Assembly (NCBI GenBank): GCA_958510825.1
Contig: OY294051.1
Location: forward strand, 33,458,998 to 33,522,997
DNA: 64,000 nt
Source of the DNA: Brachypterus glaber
Taxonomy: Eukaryota; Arthropoda; Insecta; Coleoptera; Kateretidae
Direction of reading: 5' to 3'
Part shown: piece after piece, positions 60,303 through 64,000 of the stretch
How the letters are laid out: every line of letters begins with the position of its first letter
Position numbering within the stretch: position 1 is the stretch's first letter
Notes under the pieces: model-generated
What the model was told of the DNA's origin: nothing
Databases searched by the model: none
Seen by the model: only the letters and a program-made list of their open reading frames with translations
Position numbers and translations under genes: made by a program

Positions 60303-60951
60303 GATAAAAATTACGGAATAATTTCGATAGTTTTCAAAAGTAAATATGTTATTAATTCATAATTCAGGTATATTAATGTAATTTTAGTTTTTAATTAGTC
60401 AACATTTGATAGAAATGTGTCTCGCGATTCCCCATGAACGATTTTCAACTGTTTCCGGACAATAACGAATAATAAATGCTAACGTCAAAGATGGCTGTGA
60501 TATCTCGTGCCATATGGCATTCTTTTTTGTTTTAACTTTCAGTTGTTTTATATGTATATTCCACGATCTCTTTTTAATTTGACGTGCATTTATGTGCCGT
60601 ATACGATGCATATATTTAAAATAGGGTGATGAGAACAGATGGTGAAAAATAAACTGTACACCTGACTTTTTGACCCAACCGACTTGATTTTTGTACGTTA
60701 ATCATTTTTACAAAACATGTTATTTGATACAAAAATTAAAGATATAAAACTTAAATTTATTTTATTAATCTAGGTTAAGTTACCTAATAAAGCTTTAGAT
60801 AAATATAAGTAGTTATTGTTGTTTTTAATTAAGATTAAAAGGAAGTTATAATCCAAATTTAAATTTTGTGAACCAGTATAAACATTTTTCTAAACCCAAA
60901 AATTATAAAATAATACCCAACCGTATTAAAAAAAAAGAACGATTTTGTATA

Positions 60952-61589
60952 CTGTGCGGTCCAATAGTCACCCTCCCCTCTTAACTTTTGAACCGGTTGA
61001 GATATCGACTTAAAATTTAAAACTCGTAATTAAGACAACTGTTTGATATTTACAGCTCCTAAATGTGGGCAGGCTGCATGGGGGGATTTTTTAATGAAGG
61101 AAGGGTCGTTTGATACATTATTTTAAAGCTTATAATATTCTCCATTTATATATATTTTTTGGGGGATTTTAAATAAGGTTGAAAATGGGTATTTTAGTCA
61201 AAATTTCTTTAAAAACATCATTTTTTTTTAATGAATTATTTCAAGTTAAAAAAACGTAAACGTAATTTTAAAACCAATTTTAATTGATATAAATTAAAAT
61301 TTACAAAAAAAAACTTAAAAATCGCATTTTTAACAAAAGAAAAAGAGAAATGAAAAAATGTTAAAAAAATTCAAATTATATGATCAAATAGAGAATCATA
61401 CTTGCTTTAAAATGATACAACACACGACCCCCTTTCCTTTGGAAAAATATACCCTCTATGCCGCCTGACCACATTTTAGAAGCGAAAAGATAGTTTAAGA
61501 TAGTTTATTAACATGTTTTGAATTTCAAGATAACATCTTAACTCGTTCAAAAGTTAAAAGGGGGGTGGGGTGACTTTCAGACCGCACTG
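60952..61589. mobile_element. palindromic MITE family P1, copy 4
   Basis: After TA at 60950-60951 it starts CTGTGCGGTCCAATAGTCAC and ends GACTTTCAGACCGCACTG before TA. The internal pairing is weaker than in the other copies because of more substitutions and deletions, so this is probably the oldest copy. Confidence 0.85.
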
Positions 61590-62146
61590 TACGTATGTTA
61601 TACATACAATACAAGTTGTTTCATTAAAACATACCGTTCTCAGTGTTGGAAAATATTTTCCAACTTATAATTTAAAAGGCAGTTATAATAATTCCAAAAT
61701 ATATATGATATATTTTTTCTATTAGATTTTATAATTAATTTTTTTTTACCAGATATTTACCAAAACATTTACAACCATTGTTAGAAATATATAAATCTAT
61801 TACCAATAAAATATATTGTGGTGGGAATCAATTTATTATTCCCATAACGATTATTCTGCAAAAAATTAATGTAATTGATATATCAAATAACCTCTATTTA
61901 ATCCTAATAAATGGTCCAAAAGGGGTAAAACATCCATTATAATTTCTGCAATTGCACAAACACTGTCATCAATCATTATGCAAGTTAACGCCCGAAAGTA
62001 TTCGTCCAACATAACCCCAAAATGCTATTATCAGCAAATTCGTCTCAGATCTGACTTCCAGCATCTGTCTATATTCAGCATCATACATTTTGCTTTGACA
62101 ACCCGCGTGCAGTTTATATATGGGTTATTTCCCAAATAAGATAGGT

Positions 62147-62170
62147 TAATTTTAACTCGAGTTAAAATTA
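62147..62170. repeat. perfect 24-bp palindrome
   Basis: A perfect dyad centred on CTCGAG with TTTTAA/TTAAAA arms. It could be a dimeric protein-binding site or chance. Confidence 0.7.
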
Positions 62171-62202
62171 TTATTATCAGATGTCATATATATAGAATCT
62201 AG

Positions 62203-62236
62203 AATCATTTAGGACCTAGATATGAACCTTGGGGTC
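62203..62236 (-). pseudogene. LINE reverse transcriptase fossil (antisense), copy 4
   Basis: The reverse complement reads RPQGSYLGPK, the core of motif B, then stops. Confidence 0.5.
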
Positions 62237-62514
62237 TTCTTCAATTTAAACTTGCTTCTAATTCGATTTATTTGTTATCTATTTATACTAATTGATATTG
62301 TTTATTGATACAATGTATTACATCATACACTTTTCACAAAATTGCATTTAAAGATGGTTGAAGTTTTTACAAACAAAACATTAGATGAAGAAACCTTTAA
62401 GTGGGCGGCTTTTCCTCTAAAAAAGTAATAGAGCAGTAAAAGTATTAGAATAAATTAAAGTTATGCTATGCTTTTTTTTAACAACTATTGACAACAATGT
62501 TGTTATGATTTAAA

Positions 62515-62520
<6 letters not shown>

Positions 62521-62574
<54 letters not shown>
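62521..62574. repeat. (AT)n microsatellite
   Basis: About 54 bp of alternating AT following a poly-A run. Confidence 0.95.
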
Positions 62575-62577
<3 letters not shown>

Positions 62578-62952
62578 CTTAACAAAAGAATCTCCCATAT
62601 GACCTACATGACATCTCTATCCCCGTTTAGAAAAAAGGGTTCCAGAATGACCGTGTTAATCCTGGGTAGGCCATGACACACGAATAGCTCACGTGACTAT
62701 TGTAGTGTATATATGCATACCGCATTTCGATTGTTTATTGGGAAACACGTGTCCTGAAAATTACATCGATTTTCTTAGACAATTGACCGTGCTAAGGGGG
62801 GCTAATTGTAATTTTAGAGGAAGTGGCTCGTAGAAACAACAATAAAAAGTATTTATAATTAAATATATGTATCCTTTTTTGGTTTGTTATAGGTTAAAGC
62901 ATTAAATTAATAATTGAGCATATAAAAAATATTGTTACAAACTACAAAATTA

Positions 62953-63016
62953 TGTAATACCCCAAGGTCCTGTACTGGGGCCGTTCTTATTTTTCTTTTT
63001 TATAAATGTTTAGTTT
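62953..63016 (+). pseudogene. LINE reverse transcriptase fossil (sense)
   Basis: The + strand reads VIPQGPVLGPFLFFFFINV before a stop, an eroded motif B (PQGSVLGPLLFxxxIND). The ISSAPL-type continuation is frame-broken. Confidence 0.65.
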
Positions 63017-63529
63017 TTACAAAATTATTTTAAATGATATATCTTCTGCACCATTAAAAACTTTTTCTGGAACTATGTAAACTGAACAGTACTGCTCAGT
63101 CGATATAGAGACTATACTTAGCTTGCTAATTTGATGTACATTATCGGATTAGTATGGATTTTCTATGCCTGTGCAAAATTCCTTTCACTGGATAAAAGAA
63201 CATATTTGGAGGAAAAAGTAATGCAAAGAAAATTTTCTATGAAATCCTGTCATAGGATCTCATATTAAAATACGTAGCAATTCATCATAATATGACGTCA
63301 TGTAGGTCAGTTAGTGTCAATAATCGACGTCAAAAATACGACTTTTGGTTTCCTGGTTACTTATAGTTACTACATGACAGAAAATTTTTTCATATTATTT
63401 TCTGTGTCATCTCTGTTCAGTTTAATTTTCTTTTTATTTTATGATAAGTGAACAAGTGAGTACCTACCTATTATTTTTATTTTTTAAGCATTATAATTAT
63501 ACTATCAAATTATAAAAAACACATTTTTC

Positions 63530-64000
63530 TATTTTGCGACTCATATAAGCTCATAATCACACGCATTTTGCGTGTTCTTATAGACCCATAAGAGGTCTCT
63601 ACTTTTTTTCTGTTAGGTTGGCAACATGCAAAAGCCTATCTCTTGACGTTTTGCGTGCAAATGTCAATGTCGATTTAAAGTTTAATTTTTTACAAAATTT
63701 TGTATTTGGGTTATCTTTTACCGTGTTAAAATTGTGGACTGGTTAATTGCAGTGAAACAAGAAGAGATGACTGCAAAATATATCAAAATATCATTTGTTC
63801 TTAGAATTTTAAACATAGTGTAAACTGTAATGCCAACCCAAAACAAAGATCCCTAAATCAGTAATCAATTTAAATGTAAGTTTTTTAAATTTTGGAGCAA
63901 AATAGAAAAAATTGTATAAAGCACTCGTTTCATAACACGTTTTTAGAGCACTAGTACTTTAGAAAACTCGCCGCAAGCGGCTCGTTTTCTAAACTTGTAC
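63530..64000 (+). repeat. dispersed repeat family R1, copy 3 (runs off the window)
   Basis: It matches 13273-13690 in the same orientation and includes an additional block (AAGAAGAGATGACTGC to CCCAAAACAAAGATCC) also present, inverted, in copy 1. It ends in the GC hairpin AAACTCGCCGCAAGCGGCTC at the window edge. Confidence 0.75.

Larger units (their letters stand above)
56184..64000 (+). other. downstream intron, no further exon recognised
   Basis: It starts with GTAAAT. No C2H2 motif (CxxC...HxxxH) was found in any frame to the window end. Parts in which I see nothing specific are roughly 56190-57140, 58220-58740, 59270-59800, 59860-60950, 61600-62130 and 62580-62950. Confidence 0.55.

Noticed and set aside
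56184..64000. Zinc-finger exon of the PR-domain gene
   Set aside because: Looked for CxxC and HxxxH spacing in all frames and found none; it must lie outside the window.

Overview
The window looks like a piece of an AT-rich arthropod nuclear genome, most probably an insect. Evidence for this is a split PR-domain gene with canonical GT/AG introns (one about 28 kb), mariner- and jockey-type transposon relics, a tRNA-derived SINE family and many TA-flanked MITEs. The order cannot be fixed from sequence alone; a beetle is only a guess. There are no operons, phage genes or CRISPR arrays.

Only one host gene can be supported. It is on the + strand and represented by three coding exons (26304-26761, 54927-55052, 56054-56183). 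Joined in frame, they encode an acidic leader, a roughly 33-residue tandem duplication and a PR (SET-like) domain of the MECOM/PRDM16 class, whose insect member is hamlet. The gene is partial at both ends: exon 26304 begins inside a codon, and the zinc-finger exons expected after the PR domain are not in the last 8 kb.

Layout. 1-26303 is upstream or intronic DNA full of repeats: a TGTACA array, a 450-bp inverted pair 3.5 kb apart, the first palindromic MITE, a hairpin at 12.85-13.21 kb, and a non-LTR retrotransposon at 21.73-23.30 kb with clear target-site duplications and an internal deletion that removed the reverse transcriptase. 26762-54926 is the giant intron. It holds two further palindromic MITEs of the same family, a SINE, a mariner deletion derivative and a mariner transposase pseudogene, a 283-bp palindrome, a 1.8-kb palindrome, a 5'-truncated jockey-like element with a 705-codon open reverse transcriptase frame, and a perfect 168-bp tandem duplication. 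55053-56053 is a short intron with one MITE. 56184-64000 is again intronic or intergenic, with a CCGGGT-ended MITE, a nearly perfect 86-bp-arm hairpin, a SINE interrupted by a second retroposon, a fourth palindromic MITE and fossils of a reverse transcriptase motif.

The main theme is inverted repeats inside a transcribed intron. At least four elements there are palindromic over most of their length, so the pre-mRNA could fold into long double-stranded stems. I found no convincing new gene system. The most unusual items are the near-full-length palindromic MITE family, the 1.8-kb palindrome, short GC-rich hairpins shared across unrelated repeat families, and the leader duplication in the PR-domain gene. 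Repeat boundaries were read by eye and may be off by a few bases.
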